From positions 437,656,846-437,720,845 of the forward strand of contig NC_133326.1 of NCBI RefSeq assembly GCF_042186555.1: DNA of 64,000 nucleotides. The letters are read 5' to 3'. Below, one piece after another: positions 30,035-40,860 of this stretch. This DNA is from Aquarana catesbeiana (Eukaryota; Chordata; Amphibia; Anura; Ranidae). The translations under genes were made by a program, and so were the position numbers. Below the pieces are notes generated by a model. The model did not search any database. It saw only the letters and a program-made list of their open reading frames with translations, and was not told the DNA's origin. The stretch's first letter is position 1. Every line of letters starts with the position of its first letter.

Positions 30035-30660
30035 TCAAAAAGATCCTCCCAATGTATTCCCTTCTAAAACCAATGTTACAACAATTTGTAAAAATAAATG
30101 TAAGTCAAAATCAAAATCGGGGCCCCTCGGTTGTAATGTATTCAAACGATGTATCCACTGCACCTCCAATTTTTGTAAATTGAATTCTTGATTTCCACCT
30201 AGTCTATGCAGGGGAACTGCATCAGTCACCATATATCTAACTTGTTATACTGTGGGGTTGATTTACTAAAGGCAAATCCACTCTGCACTACAAGTGCACT
30301 TGTAAGTGCAGTTGCTTTAGATCATTGTAGATCTGAGGGGAAGCTCTGAAATTAGAGGAAGCTCTTCTTGTTTTTTTCATCCAGTCATGTGCAAGCAAAA
30401 ATACTGTTTTTTTTTTTTTATTTTCCTTGCATGTCCCCCTCCGATCTACAGTGACTGCACTTCCAAGTGCACTTGCAGTGCACTTGTAATGCAAAGTGGA
30501 TTTGCCTTTAGTAAAAAAACTCCTGTGTGACCCATTTCCACAAAGTGTCTGGCCAATGGCAGTTTAGTAAGTTTATCTCTTATTGAATATTTGTGTCTGG
30601 CAATTCTATCTTTTACTTTCTGTGTTCTTTCGCCCACATATAAGAGGCCACATGGACATT
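30035..30660 (-). pseudogene. PLE-2 GIY-YIG endonuclease C-terminal fragment
   Basis: PLE proteins join a reverse transcriptase to a GIY-YIG endonuclease that nicks the target. On the minus strand this stretch reads 'YVGERTQKVKDRIARHKYSI' followed by 'LPLARHFVEMGH', the YIG half of the domain with its Arg and His residues. The coding sequence is then broken by the MITE, and beyond it 'FNLQKLEVQWIHRLNTLQP' is the family's C-terminal motif. The RT is absent. The sequence differs clearly from the PLE at 48693-50180 ('YVGRTKRALRVRLNEHI'), so it is a separate family. Confidence 0.78.
30253..30524. mobile_element. Palindromic MITE ('ttactaaaggcaaatccac' family), copy 2
   Basis: The ends 'atttactaaaggcaaatcca' and 'tggatttgcctttagtaaa' are inverted repeats matching 9660-9906. 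Inner 'caagtgcacttg' palindromes are shared. It interrupts the PLE-2 endonuclease just after 'FVEMGH'. Confidence 0.8.
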
Positions 30661-30663
30661 TAA

Positions 30664-30712
30664 ATATATCTATATATATAGATATATATATATCTAGATA
30701 TATAGATATATA

Positions 30713-30759
<47 letters not shown>

Positions 30760-30788
30760 GGATATATGGATATATATATATATATTTA
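30664..30788. repeat. TA-rich microsatellite
   Basis: A second (TA)n tract with 'tatctatatagata' and 'tatatggata' variants. The open frame 30591-30878 across it is a simple-repeat artefact. Confidence 0.95.
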
Positions 30789-31229
30789 TGCTGTCTGTGT
30801 GTGTTTCAGTCTTGCAATTCATGTGTGTTTTATGTGTGGGTTATTTATATGTGTGGGTTGGCGTATAGCTATAAATAAAACACAAATACAAATTTATAAT
30901 GTTAACCATCGATTTTAATCTTAAACTTTATCTAATTGGATAGCAGATCCAAAAAATAAGCATCGATCCAGATACAAAAATATAACATATTGATAAATAG
31001 CAGGTCAACGTCAAAACAATTGGAAAAAAATGATTGTATAAAACAGAATGAACCATTCAACTAAAGATTTGTGTAATGATAATCCTGGTACCATGATGAT
31101 GTTTGACGATCAGAGGCAGGATAATGCCAACCACTTGTGTGCTACAGTGATGGCTGTGGTGGTGGTGGTGGTACTTGTGCTAGTGGAGGTGCCAGTGGAG
31201 GTGCAGGTTCTGCCTCAATAATCAAGTTT
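30789..31229. other. Unassigned stretch beside Harbinger fragment
   Basis: AT-rich sequence with a 'ggtggtggtggtggt' run at 31156-31170 and a 'gtggaggtgccagtggaggtg' duplication near 31183. It could be the 3' part of the PIF/Harbinger element, but no motif supports this. Confidence 0.35.
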
Positions 31230-31590
31230 TTATGGTAATTTTACCCCTTTTATGTAGCACTTGTAGCAGCAAGCACTCTGCCATCTGTAGCTTGTTAGCT
31301 GTAAGGGTTCCAAACTAATTGACCGCCGCAGAAAGGTGTTCCTCTTTGCAATGTGTGGCTTTATTGCAGTCAGGATTTGATTGAAGCAATTGTCATTCAT
31401 TTGCAAATAATTGCAGAAATCGTCAGGATTGTTCCCCTGCATATCTCTCAATAGACACATGTGAGACACAAAAAATATGCTTTTATGTTTCAACCATGGC
31501 ACCAATCTGAATGATACTACGTACAACTGGTTCCTGAACGGGGAGTGGGTGGGAAACAAATGTAATAATATGTTGTGACGATAATATTTT
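31230..31590 (-). pseudogene. PIF/Harbinger transposase N-terminal fragment
   Basis: PIF/Harbinger transposases (relatives of vertebrate HARBI1) start with a region reading W..R..G....L..EL.....F.NYLRM. On the minus strand this frame gives 'PWLKHKSIFF', then 'DFCNYLQMNDNCFNQIL', 'IKPHIAKRNTFLRRSI' and 'LEPLQLT', a clear though decayed match. The following residues have drifted and the frame ends at 31230, before any DDE motif. Its upstream end meets the TTAA element that starts at 31589. It is a fragment only. Confidence 0.72.
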
Positions 31591-32542
31591 ACCACTTCAA
31601 TACAATGCACTTCCCCCCTTCCTGCCCAGTCCAATTTTCAGCTTTTAGTGCTATAACACTTTGAATGACAATTGCGCGGTCATGCGACGCTGTACTCAAA
31701 CAAAATTTTCAATTTCTTTCCCCCCCAAATAGAGCTTTCTTTTGGTGGGTTTTTATTTTTTGCACTACAAATAATAAAAGACAAAAAATTTCAAAAGAAA
31801 AAAGTTTTTTTCTTAGTTTCTGTTACAACACGTAAATAAGTAATTTTTCTCCTTCACCGCACTGACTGGCACTGATGAGGTGGCACTTATATGCAGCACT
31901 GATGGGCACTGATGGGCACTCATAGGTGGTATTGATGGGCACTCATCTGTGGCTCTGATAGTTGGCACTGGAGGGCACTTATAGGCGGCACTGATAGGCA
32001 GCACTGATCAGGAGGCACTGATAGGCAGCACTGATCAGGAGGCACTGGCAGGCATCACTGATGGGCACACAGTGCCATCCCTAATGGGCACTGATTGGCA
32101 TCCTTGGTGGGCTCTAGTGGACTTACGTGGTGGTTATGGGTGGGTATCCCTAGTGGTTATGGGTGAGCATACCTGGTGGCCATCCCTGGTGGTCATGGGT
32201 GTGCATCCTCAATGGATCTGCACTGATCAATGCGCAGACCCCCCCCCCGATCAGGAGACATCTTATTGTCTCTCCTCTACTCATGCCTGTCAGTGCGAGT
32301 AGATTAAAAGCCGATACACGACTTTCCCTGTTTACACTGTGATTAGCTGTGATTGGACACAGCTGATCACATGGTAAAGAGCCTAGGCTCTTTATCTAGA
32401 TCGAAGATCCACACTACACACCACCGATCACCACGCTGCCACCCCTCAGCTTATCCTGCTGGACATCGTAAGACGCCCAGTCAGGAGAACAGAACCACTT
32501 TCCAGCCGTCATTTTGCAATATGGCAGGTGGGAAGTAGTTAA
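31589..32542. mobile_element. TTAA-flanked non-autonomous element (piggyBac-like family), copy 2
   Basis: It begins 'ttttaccacttcaatac' (TTAA mutated) and ends 'gggaagtagttaa' with TTAA at 32539-32542. It shares 'gacaattgcgcggtcatgcg' and 'gagctttcttttggtggg' with the other copies. It contains a degenerate minisatellite (31860-32070). No transposase is encoded. Confidence 0.75.
31860..32070. repeat. Degenerate 'ggcactgat' minisatellite
   Basis: Short tandem units built on 'gcactgatgg' and 'ggcagcactgatcagga' repeat about 15 times with variation. The pair 'aggcactgataggcagcac' is duplicated exactly near 32012. It lies inside the TTAA element. Confidence 0.85.
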
Positions 32543-32880
32543 AAAAAGAAAACAAATTTAGTTACCATTGGCAAGCTGAAATATCGCCTTGATGCATGCA
32601 ACAATAAATATAGAATCTATCCTAAAACTGTTTCCCTTGTTCTAAATATACATGTGGATATGCACGTATTTTGTCAGAAGTTTGTAAAATGGTCTTATTC
32701 TTTTAACTAGTCTGTTAAACACAACAAAATTCCTGGTGTGGAACTTGGGAGCCTGTTTTTCTTCCCTGCCAAAAGACAGGGGGTCAGCTGACAGAGCTGT
32801 ATTTAATTTATGCTTATTTGCTACAAAATTTCTGCTTTCTATTTTTTTTCTGAAAAATCCAATAGACCAATGCAAGAAGC
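32543..32880. other. Unassigned spacer
   Basis: About 340 bases with no coding or repeat signature that I recognise. Confidence 0.4.
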
Positions 32881-33205
32881 TTAAGGCGGTAGTACACTCT
32901 GTAAAAATGTAAAAAAAGTTTACACCTGCAAGGCAGTATCATAATGTGCTAGTATGCAACGCATACTAGCAAATTACGAAAGATTTGCCTTAAAACGAAG
33001 CCCTCCAGCAGCACACTGTCACTGCTGCAGAGACTTCCATCTGCACCCGGTCTTCCGCTGGAGACATCACCGGCTGCTGCTCGCAAGAATATCTCCTGAA
33101 CTGTGCACTTTTAGGAGATCTTAATTTAACCTACAGGTAAGCTTTGTTACAGTATAAGCTTACCTGTAGGTAAAAATAAAATTCCAGGGTGTACTACCAC
33201 TTTAA
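32881..33205. mobile_element. TTAA-flanked MITE ('ggcggtagtacac' family)
   Basis: Inverted ends 'ttaaggcggtagtacactc' and 'gggtgtactaccactttaa' with TTAA at both limits, 325 bp. An internal hairpin 'cctacaggtaagctt' / 'aagcttacctgtagg' lies at 33130-33172. A short piece near 41948-41975 ('gcaaggtagtcataatgtg') derives from the same family. Confidence 0.8.
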
Positions 33206-33301
33206 GCATTGTTCAATACAGTAGTGAAACATTTTAAAACAAAAAAAAAAAAAATGTTTTCCAGTCACAAAGGGCCAAAATATCCTGCTCACCAAAGCTT
33301 A

Positions 33302-34732
33302 AGGCGCCTTTCACACGGATGGCTATTCTGCCGCAGTTAAAAGCGTGTTTTTTTCCTGTTAAATTCAAGACTCCAGGCACTGTGATCAGCTGCATTTGCA
33401 CAGTGCGATTAGCTGTGGTTGCGTTCAGCTGTGGTTTGCCATTCCCATGGCAACCCGACAGGATACCGACTCGCACTGTTTGGTATGAATCTTGAGGGGG
33501 AACTCCACGTCAAATTTTAAATAAAAAACCGGCATGGGTCCCCCCCCCCCCCAGCTCTCTCCGGCTGGAATGCTCTCTGAGCGCTCCGCTCTGACTTATA
33601 TAGGAGGTGACCCCGCCCCCTTATGCCATCACAGTCCCTGGGCATGCTGGGACTGTGACATTTTAGGGGGCGTGGTCACCGGAGAGAGCGTCGTGTCAAC
33701 ATAGGAAGAAGGCAGAAGGCATCAGACCGGGCTCTTCCGCTAGCAAAAGAGCAGAAGATAGCGGAGGAGCCCGGCAGAAGACCCGGAGAGCGCGGAGAAG
33801 AACCCCGAAGTCGGAAGAAGACCTCCGAAGCCGGAAGAAGACCCCTGGAGCTGTCTAATAAATTACTTTAAAAACCTGTGTAGTGTTTTTTTATTGACAC
33901 TTTTTCCCTAGTACTCATTCACATGGGGTGGAGGGGCTGGGATCTGGGGGCTCCTTATTAAAGAGGGCTCCCAGATTCCGATAAGCCCCCCGCCCGTAGA
34001 CCCCGACAACCAACGGCCAGGGTTGTCGGGAAGAGGCCCTTGTCCTCATTAACATGGGGACAAGGTGCTTTGGGGTGGGGGGCCGCAGGGCGCCCCCTCC
34101 CCCAAAGCACCCACCCCCCCATGTTGAGGGCATGCGGCCTGGTACGGCTCAGGAGGGGGGGCGCTTGCCCATCCCCACTCCCTTTCCTGACCGACCGGGC
34201 TCCGTGCTCGCATAAGGGTCTGATATGGATTTTGGGGGGGACCCCACGCCGTTTTTTTGGCGCAGGGGGGTTCCCCTTAACATCCATACCAGACCGAAGG
34301 GCCTGGTATGCCCCGGGGTGGGGAACCCACGCCGGTTTTTTATTTAAAATTTGGCGTGGAGTTCCCCCTTAAGATTCATACCAAACAGTGCTGGGCATTG
34401 GCGGGGATCCGAGTCGGATCCCCATGCTTGTCGCTCATCGGGAAAGGAAAAATAATTTTTCCTTTCCCGATGAGCAGCCTGGCGCTGTTATCCGCAGCTG
34501 ACACAGTGCACTGCGGTTACCTGCTGTTATGTGCGGATAGCTGCACTAAATCGCTCCTGGACGCAGTCAATTCTATTTTTTCTATCCGCATGGAACCGCA
34601 TGTATCTAATTCGCAGCTAAACGCAGTGTGTGAATGGGGCCATAGGAAAGCATTGTGTGCTTTTAGCTGCGGTAGAAAATTAGAAAATCTGCAGCTAAAA
34701 GCACCATTCTATCCGTCCGTGTGAAAGGGGCC
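33302..34732. mobile_element. 1.4-kb MITE-like element with 'ctttcacac' termini
   Basis: Ends 'aggcgcctttcacacgga' and 'tccgtgtgaaaggggcct' are inverted repeats flanked by TTA at 33299-33301 and 34733-34735. A second inverted pair lies inside: 33481-33540 ('tatgaatcttgagggggaac') against 34320-34382 ('gttcccccttaagattcata'). GC-rich, G/C-run filled centre. The open frames at 33915-34724 are shadows of this palindromic DNA. Confidence 0.75.
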
Positions 34733-35166
34733 TTAGTACTTTTGACTGCAGTTCTTCTTTATAAACAAAAATAACATGTTCAGCCTTACTTTTCCATGTA
34801 ACTGTTAAAGGCAATAGCAATTTTATACAGTGTGCTAAAACAATGAAAACTCTTAATTGTTACAGGCAACTCAGGTAGTTTTTCTTGGACAGTTTAAGCT
34901 GCTCCTTTATACTCGCTATTGTTAATAATTTTTTTTTCTCAATACATTTTTATTTGGTTTAACAAGTTTACAGGGTCATATACAAAAGAACATAAGTAGT
35001 ACAGAGGTTACCGTGCTCAAATACAGTACAAAAATATATATTACAAGTTCAGTAATGCATATTCAGTCACTCTGCCATATGCTCCAAGAGTTTTGAAAAA
35101 TGTTGAATGATAGTGAGTTCAGAGGTAATAGTTTCTCATAAGTTTTATTCAGATTAACAATTCCAA

Positions 35167-37098
35167 TCAATTCTGATAAGTGCTAATGATGGCTTCCACT
35201 GCCTCAAAATTAAGGATCAGGCTGCTAGGAGTACATGTGTACCTGCCTTTGGTCTTTCGGGTATCTATCTCTAGATTGAGTAGGGCCAGTGCTGGGCATG
35301 GAGAGGAAATCACACCTCTGCATGTGGATATAAATTTAAAAGTTTGTCTCCAGAAGCTTGTTAGTGCGGTGCATTCCCACAGGAAATGTAATACATTTCC
35401 CACTTGGCCACAATTGAGCCAACAGAGGGGTGGATAGGAGGAGGAAATTTTTGCTAGTTTAAAAGGTGTGTAGTACCATCGGTTGGTGATTTTAAGATTC
35501 ATTTCCCAATGGGCGGAGTGCAATGCTTTGAATATAGAATGGAAAGCACACCTCCATTGATCTGGGGTGAAAGTAAGTTCAAGATCTTTTTCTTATTTAC
35601 TTATTGGGCTAGTTTTGCAGGAGACACTCTTGTCTGTGAGTCTTGAATGTGAGTTGGGGACCTTGGATTGTGGGCTCCTTGAGGGTAGGGACTGTTGTGA
35701 GTGTGCGATGTATGTGTGGAGCGCTGCGTAAATTGACAGCGCTATATGGGTACCTTAAATAAATAGTATGTAATAGAGGAGTATCTTAATGAGACACAAT
35801 GTACAGGGATAGGGACAATTGTAGACGCGCTCCCAAACTCGCTCAGGTTGAACTGGATGGACTGGTGTCTTTATTCATGTGTCTTGCAAAATGTTGTAGA
35901 ATAGGGATATTCCTTTGGATTTCTGCTCTATCAATGTGTTGAAGCCCCACGCCTTAGGATTTGTGGAGAGCTTTACTATGGGATGCCCTGACAAGAAGTG
36001 TAAAAGATGGATGGTAGTGAATAATGCCAATCTGGGTAGGTGAAATTTCTTCCTTAATGCTTCTATCGTTTTATGCTTGCCCTGTTCATAAAAATTCAGA
36101 CCTTCTGAGATTCCACATTTTAGAAGGGAGTTAGTGTCCAATATAGGGACCATGGTTTCTAGAATATCCAAGGGAGCGTTACTGCAGGCAATATATCATA
36201 AGATGCGTGATGTTTGAATAGGTGTCTCCAAGCTTTAGGAGATGCCTGTGTGGTAAGGGGAAGTGGGACAAGATCCCAAGGTCTTCACATATCACTTAGG
36301 AGTAGTAAACATAGGCTTCTAGTGGGTGCAAGGGACTTACCAACTTCTACCCATAGGGGGGTCTCCCCATTAAGGAACCAGTATTTAATCTGATCCAAGT
36401 GTACTGCCCAATAATAGTCCAGTAAGTCCGGCATACCCTCACCCTCCAGAAGTCTATGTTTAAGGAGAGTGGAACTTGCACATCTCGCCCTCTTCCCCTC
36501 CACACATACTTGCGGAGGATACTCAATAGGGTTGCCAGTTGTGTGAGTGGAAACAGTACTGGGAGAGCTCGGAATAGATATAGGAGTTGGGGTAGAGTGT
36601 TCATCTTAAAGGCTGCCATCCTAACCCCCACGAGAGCTCAGCTTGTGAGATGTGGTGCAGCTCGTCAGGGACTTAATGTTAGAAGAGACTAGTTGGGAAG
36701 TGTTGACTATAAGAGTAATGCCCAAATATTGTACTACCTCCGTAGTCCACGGGAATGGGAGTTGGGACTGGAGAGCCAGTTTTTTGGAAGTTTTTACCCC
36801 AAGATCCAAAACCAGACTTCAAGGTGTTTACCTTACAACAATTCAGCAGAATCTCTTAATATAACACCTGATAGGCGGGGGGGGGGAGACTTCTCCGGAT
36901 CAGTCGGTAATAGGATTACATCATCAGCAAATAGGATAATCTTGTGTGAGGATGCCTGAAATGAAAAGCCTGTACTGGATGGGTTGAAGCATAGAGATTC
37001 AGCTAGCGGTTCTAGAACTTAATTGAATATTGTGGGCGATAGGGGGCAACCCTGTCAAGTTTCATTGGTGTTACAAAATGGGTTTAATAGAATACCTG
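35167..37098 (-). pseudogene. L1-B ORF2, C-terminal half
   Basis: Continuing from the RT part upstream of the CR1, the minus strand reads 'QGCPLSPTIFN' (motif B, near 37050), 'VVQYLGITLI' (36700s), 'GVRMAAFKMNTLPQLLYLF' (36620), 'IGQYTWIRLNT', and finally 'NRWYYTPFKLAKI', 'CWLNCGQVGNVLHFLWEC' and 'LTSFW' at 35400-35520. These are the L1 RT thumb, connection and Cys-rich tail in the correct order. The pieces fall in several frames with stops. The FADD motif C region is not clearly readable. Confidence 0.82.
35590..35880. repeat. SINE- or LINE-tail-like insert in L1-B
   Basis: The phrase 'ttgtgggctccttgaggg' followed by 'gagcgctgcgtaaattgacagcgctatatggg' (35670-35750) resembles the conserved 3' end of amphibian L2/SINE-type repeats. 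It is followed at 35843-35880 by 'aggttgaactggatggac', a CR1-type tail. It separates two L1-B segments. The assignment is tentative. Confidence 0.5.
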
Positions 37099-37105
37099 AT
37101 GTAAA

Positions 37106-38700
37106 TCCCAAAAAATTCTTTAAGTATATAAACAGTAAAAAATGGGAGGACAGAGCATATTGGCCCCATAAAGAATGAGGAAGGAAATCTGGTTATAAAG
37201 GATGGGGAGATGGCAAAGGTATTGAATTTATTCTTCTCCTTAATCTTCACGAGGGAATCGGGGGGCTTCAGTAGCCAAAACTGCAGTGTTTGTCCTCATG
37301 ACACATCACAGGAAGCACCCTCATGGCTACTAGAGGACAGAATTAGAGATGAACTTGGGAAACTTAACATTAATAAATTACCGGGACAAGATGGCTTGCA
37401 CCTGAGGGTACTTAGGGAACTCAGTCAAGTAATTGCCAGACCATTGTTCCTAATTTTTACTGACAGTCTACTGAATTGGAATGGTACCAACTGATTGGAG
37501 AAAAGCCAATGTAGCACCAATATTTAAAAAAGGGCCAAAATACATCCCTGGGAATGATAGACCAGTTAGCCTAACATTATTATAATACAAGATTTTAGTA
37601 AGGAAAACGGTATCATTGTCAGTAATCAGCATGAATTCATGAAGAATAATTCTTGCCAAACCAATCTATTAACCTTCTATGAGGAGGTGAGCTGCCATCT
37701 AGATAAAGGAAGGCCCGTAGATGTGGTGTATCTGGATTTTGCAAAAGCATTTGACACAGTTCCCCATAAGCGTTTACTGTACAAAGTAAGATCCGTTGGC
37801 ATGGACCATAAGGTGAGTACGTGGATTGAAAACTGGCTACAAGGGCGAGTTCAGAGGGTGGTGATAAATGGAAAATACTCTGAATGGTCAGGGGTGGGAA
37901 GTGGGGTCCCCCAGGGTTCTGTGCTGGAAACGGTAAACAGTTCAATCTCTGTATTTGTGGACAACAGGGCAGGGCAATAACTCCTCCACAGGATGTGGAA
38001 ACCTTGCAAGAAGATCTGAACTAATTAATGGGTGGGCAACATGGCAAATGAGGTTTAATGTAGAAACATGTAAAATAATGCATTTGGGTGGCAAAAATAA
38101 AAAATACAATCTACTCACTAAGAGGTGAACCTCTGGGGGGGATCTAGGATGGAAAAGGACCTTGGGGGGTCCTAGTAATGATAGGCTCGGCAATGGCATG
38201 CGATGCCAAGCTGCTGCTAACAAAGCAAACAGAATATTGGCATGCATTGAAAAGGGGATTAACTCCAGGGATAAAGCGATAATTCTCCAAATCTACAAGA
38301 CTTTGGTCCGGCCTCACCTGCAGTATGCTGTCCAGTTCTGGGCACCAGTCCTCAGGAAGGATGTACTGAAAATGTAGTGAGTACAAAGAGGTGCAACAAA
38401 GCTAATAAAGGGTCTGGAGGATATTAGTTATGAAGAAAGGTTGCGAGCACTGAACTTATTCTCTCTGGAGAAGAGACGCTTGAGAGGGGATATGATTTCA
38501 ATTTATAAATACCATACTGGTGACCCCACAATAGGGATACAACTTTTTCACGTAAGGGAGTTTAATAAGACACGTGGCCACTCTTTAAAATTGGAAGAAA
38601 AGAGGTTTAACCTTAAACTACGTAGAGGGTTCTTTACTGTAAGAGCGGCAAGCATGTGAAATTCCCTTCCACAGGCGGTGGTTTCAGCGGGGGGCCTCGA
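37106..38700 (+). pseudogene. CR1-B reverse transcriptase, decayed
   Basis: A close relative of the CR1-A RT: 'VVYLDFAKAFDTVPHKRLLY' region with motif A, 'GVGSGVPQGSVL' (B), then a deletion that removes 'GPILFNLFINDLKDGI' and damages motif C ('VFVDNRAGQ' in place of 'VFADDTKL'). A second deletion removes sequence around 37580, between 'RPVSLT' and 'ISSNQHGF'. Frameshifts near 37490, 37980 and 38180 and stops near 38375 and 38657 are visible. The C-terminal part 'LNLFSLEKRRLRGDMISIYKY' is well kept. Confidence 0.88.
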
Positions 38701-38839
38701 TAGTTTCAAAAAAACTATTAGATAAGCACCTGAAAGACTGCAACATACAGGGATATACAATGTAATACTGACATGTAATCACACACATAGGTTGGACTTG
38801 ATGGACTTGTCTTTTTTCAACCTGACCTACTATGTAACT
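37106..38839 (+). mobile_element. CR1 fragment CR1-B (5'-truncated) inserted in L1-B
   Basis: It starts inside the RT ORF (matching CR1-A from about 13940) and ends in the same 'tatgtaactatgta' tail. The 7-mer 'atgtaaa' borders it at 37099-37105 and 38840-38846. Removing it joins the L1-B RT between 'PSAQVFT' and 'SGILLNPF'. Confidence 0.87.
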
Positions 38840-38846
38840 ATGTAAA

Positions 38847-40150
38847 TACCTGTGCCGATGGGTAGGAATACAGTGCAAGTATGGCTGATGCTATATTACC
38901 TGTAAAGCCAAATTTTGATAACACCATAGACATGTACTGCCAGTGTACTTTGTCGAATGCCTTCTCTGCATCCAGGACTAGAAGCAGAGAAGGCGTTCGG
39001 GTTTTCTCAGAGTAGTGAATCACACTGAGGACTCTTCTGGTTGTGTCTGATATTTGACGTTCAGTGATAAAACCCATCTGATCTCTTTTGATCAGAGAGG
39101 AGAGAATGCCCATTAATCGTTTAGCCAAGAGTTTAACAATGACCTTCACATCAGAATTTAGCAAGGTTATGGGGTGGAAATTGGCTGACATAGTTGGATC
39201 TTTCCCTGGTTTAGGAAGAGTGACCACATATGCTCTCAAAATCACGGGGGGAGGGGGGGATGAGGACTCCGATGCTGCTTTTATAAAAAGATTGGTCAAA
39301 TTCACTACATGATTAAACAACCTATAGTTTTCATTAAGAAATCCATCCGGGCCTGGGGATTTGCCATTTGGGAGAGACTTTATAATTTTGGTCACTTCTA
39401 TTTGGGATAGAGGGTCATTAAGTAGTTGGAGTTGGTCTTCAGAAAGAGTGGGAAGAGCCAACTTGTCAAGAAATTGTTGTATGTCAGGAGCCGATGGTTG
39501 GGGGGGGTATCTGGATCTTCATTCAAATTATAAAGGGCACTATAGTAGTTCGCAAATTCATCTGCTATATCCTGAGGGTGGGTTATTTTGTGTTGGGAGC
39601 TGCACTAGGTGGGAGATTCTGGATTTAGCTTGTCTAACCTTAATCTTGTTAGTGAGGTACTTTCCCGCTCTGTTAGCTTGGGCATAGGAGGTAAGTTTTA
39701 ACTTCCTGCTCTGATAACAGAGAACGTAGTTCTTGTCTCAATTAACAGTAGGTCGGAGACTGGGGTCATAGCGGACTTTTTATTCTGAGTCTCTAGGATG
39801 TGGATCTCTGATAACAGCTTAGTTAATTTGGCGTTGTATTGTTTTTTCACTCTAGAGCTTTGTTGTATACAGATGCCTCTAGTGAAGGCCTTGTGAGCAT
39901 TTCAGAGAACCCATGGATCTGCTACTGGTTTAGCATCAAAGTGGAAGAATTCCCAGAGATGTTGTTCTCTTCTTGTTCAGTGCGTTAGCCATGAAGATAT
40001 GTGAGTAGTCTCTCTTGTCACAGCGGGGGGATATTTGTGGTTGGAAGTGTGTCTCTTGAACATTTACAATGTCTGTAGTTGAGTCCATTCGCATTGATAG
40101 AGAAACATTTGAGCGGCATTATGAAATAGAGAGAGGATCACTGGGGACAA
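38847..40150 (-). pseudogene. L1-B ORF2, reverse transcriptase N-terminal half
   Basis: The open antisense frame 38838-39461 gives 'LPNGKSPGPDGFLNENY', 'VVTLPKPGKDPTMSANFHPI', 'LLAKRLMGIL', 'DQMGFITERQISDTTRR' and 'LVLDAEKAFDKVHWQYM' (motif A with its Asp), all L1 RT hallmarks. Upstream, in other frames, 'DIADEFANYYSALYNL' (39560) and 'LKLTSYAQANRAGKYL' (39680) are the region between endonuclease and RT. The frame is cut by the CR1-B insertion at 38846. The 624-base open stretch is the longest intact L1 piece in the window. Confidence 0.87.
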
Positions 40151-40382
40151 CTGGGGACAACCCAACTCCTCGGGGTATGAAGAACCTCAGGCACATGGAC
40201 GGTGTGGTGACATAAGTTAGGACCGAAGGTAGTCTTCACCACTGGCTTTTGTTAATCTGAGCTGGAGTGAAACCATAGAACATGCTTGTCAGAGCAGCTT
40301 GAAGCAACTGATGTTTTACCTGCCTCTCAAAACCCTTCATTACTGTTTGTCCTGTCTGTACCTGTCAGAGTTGTATGTTTGC

Positions 40383-40860
40383 TTAAAGTGTTATTTCACC
40401 TTTACCAGAAAACTGCCTATGGAGACAAGGGATGTCTGTAGGTGAACACAAGCTGTGCAGCTTTGACAAAAATTGAATAATGCCTTGCTATAGGCCATTT
40501 ACGTACCTCATAAAGCTTGACCTGGAAACTCCTAGGACATTGCTAGGATGCCTAGCTATTACTGTTCACCTTCACCATCACAGTAGTAAATTTTTTCTCT
40601 AATGCAAACCCCCTCACCCGTTGTAGTACCTCAGAGTTTGAAAACTCACTCCTGTGATGGTAAAGGTACACAGTAATAGCTGAGCCTCACTTAGCAATTT
40701 GCTAGCAACATCTTGGGAGTTTTCAGGTCAGACGTCATGAGGTACATAAATGGCCTATAGCAGCGGCATTATTCAACTTTAATCAAAGCTCCACCGTTTG
40801 TTTGTACAGACACCTCCTATCTCCATAGGCAGTTTTTTTGGTAAAGGTGAGCTGGCCCTC
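40383..40860. mobile_element. Fold-back MITE
   Basis: Arms of about 200 bases pair imperfectly: 'cacctttaccagaaaactgc' near 40398 with 'ggcagtttttttggtaaagg' near 40828, and 'aaacccc'-centred inner arms sharing 'ataggccatttacgtacctca' with 'tgaggtacataaatggccta'. TTAA is at the left limit only. It is non-coding. Confidence 0.75.

Larger units (their letters stand above)
29530..30665 (-). mobile_element. Penelope-like element, second family (PLE-2), fragment
   Basis: Antisense 3' part of a PLE. It contains the GIY-YIG end of the protein (30035-30660) followed by about 500 bases of non-coding tail to 29530. The tail contains 'gcgcccttcttcagg' near 29686, typical of PLE terminal regions. It is bounded by TA microsatellites on both sides and split by a MITE at 30253-30524. 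Confidence 0.72.
34928..40180 (-). mobile_element. L1-like LINE (L1-B), antisense, split by a CR1
   Basis: The antisense ORF2 is traced from RT at about 40150 down to the tail at 35167, with a T-run at 34929-34940 matching a poly-A terminus. A 5'-truncated CR1 (37106-38839) and a SINE/CR1-tail-like insert (35590-35880) interrupt it. The upstream limit near 40180 is approximate, and ORF1 and most of the endonuclease are not recognised. Confidence 0.8.

Noticed and set aside
30591..30878. Open frame rich in Tyr-Ile repeats
   Set aside because: It is a direct translation of the TA microsatellite.
33915..34724. Overlapping open frames on both strands, GC-rich
   Set aside because: They arise from the palindromic, G/C-run-filled interior of the 33302-34732 element; frames on both strands mirror each other.
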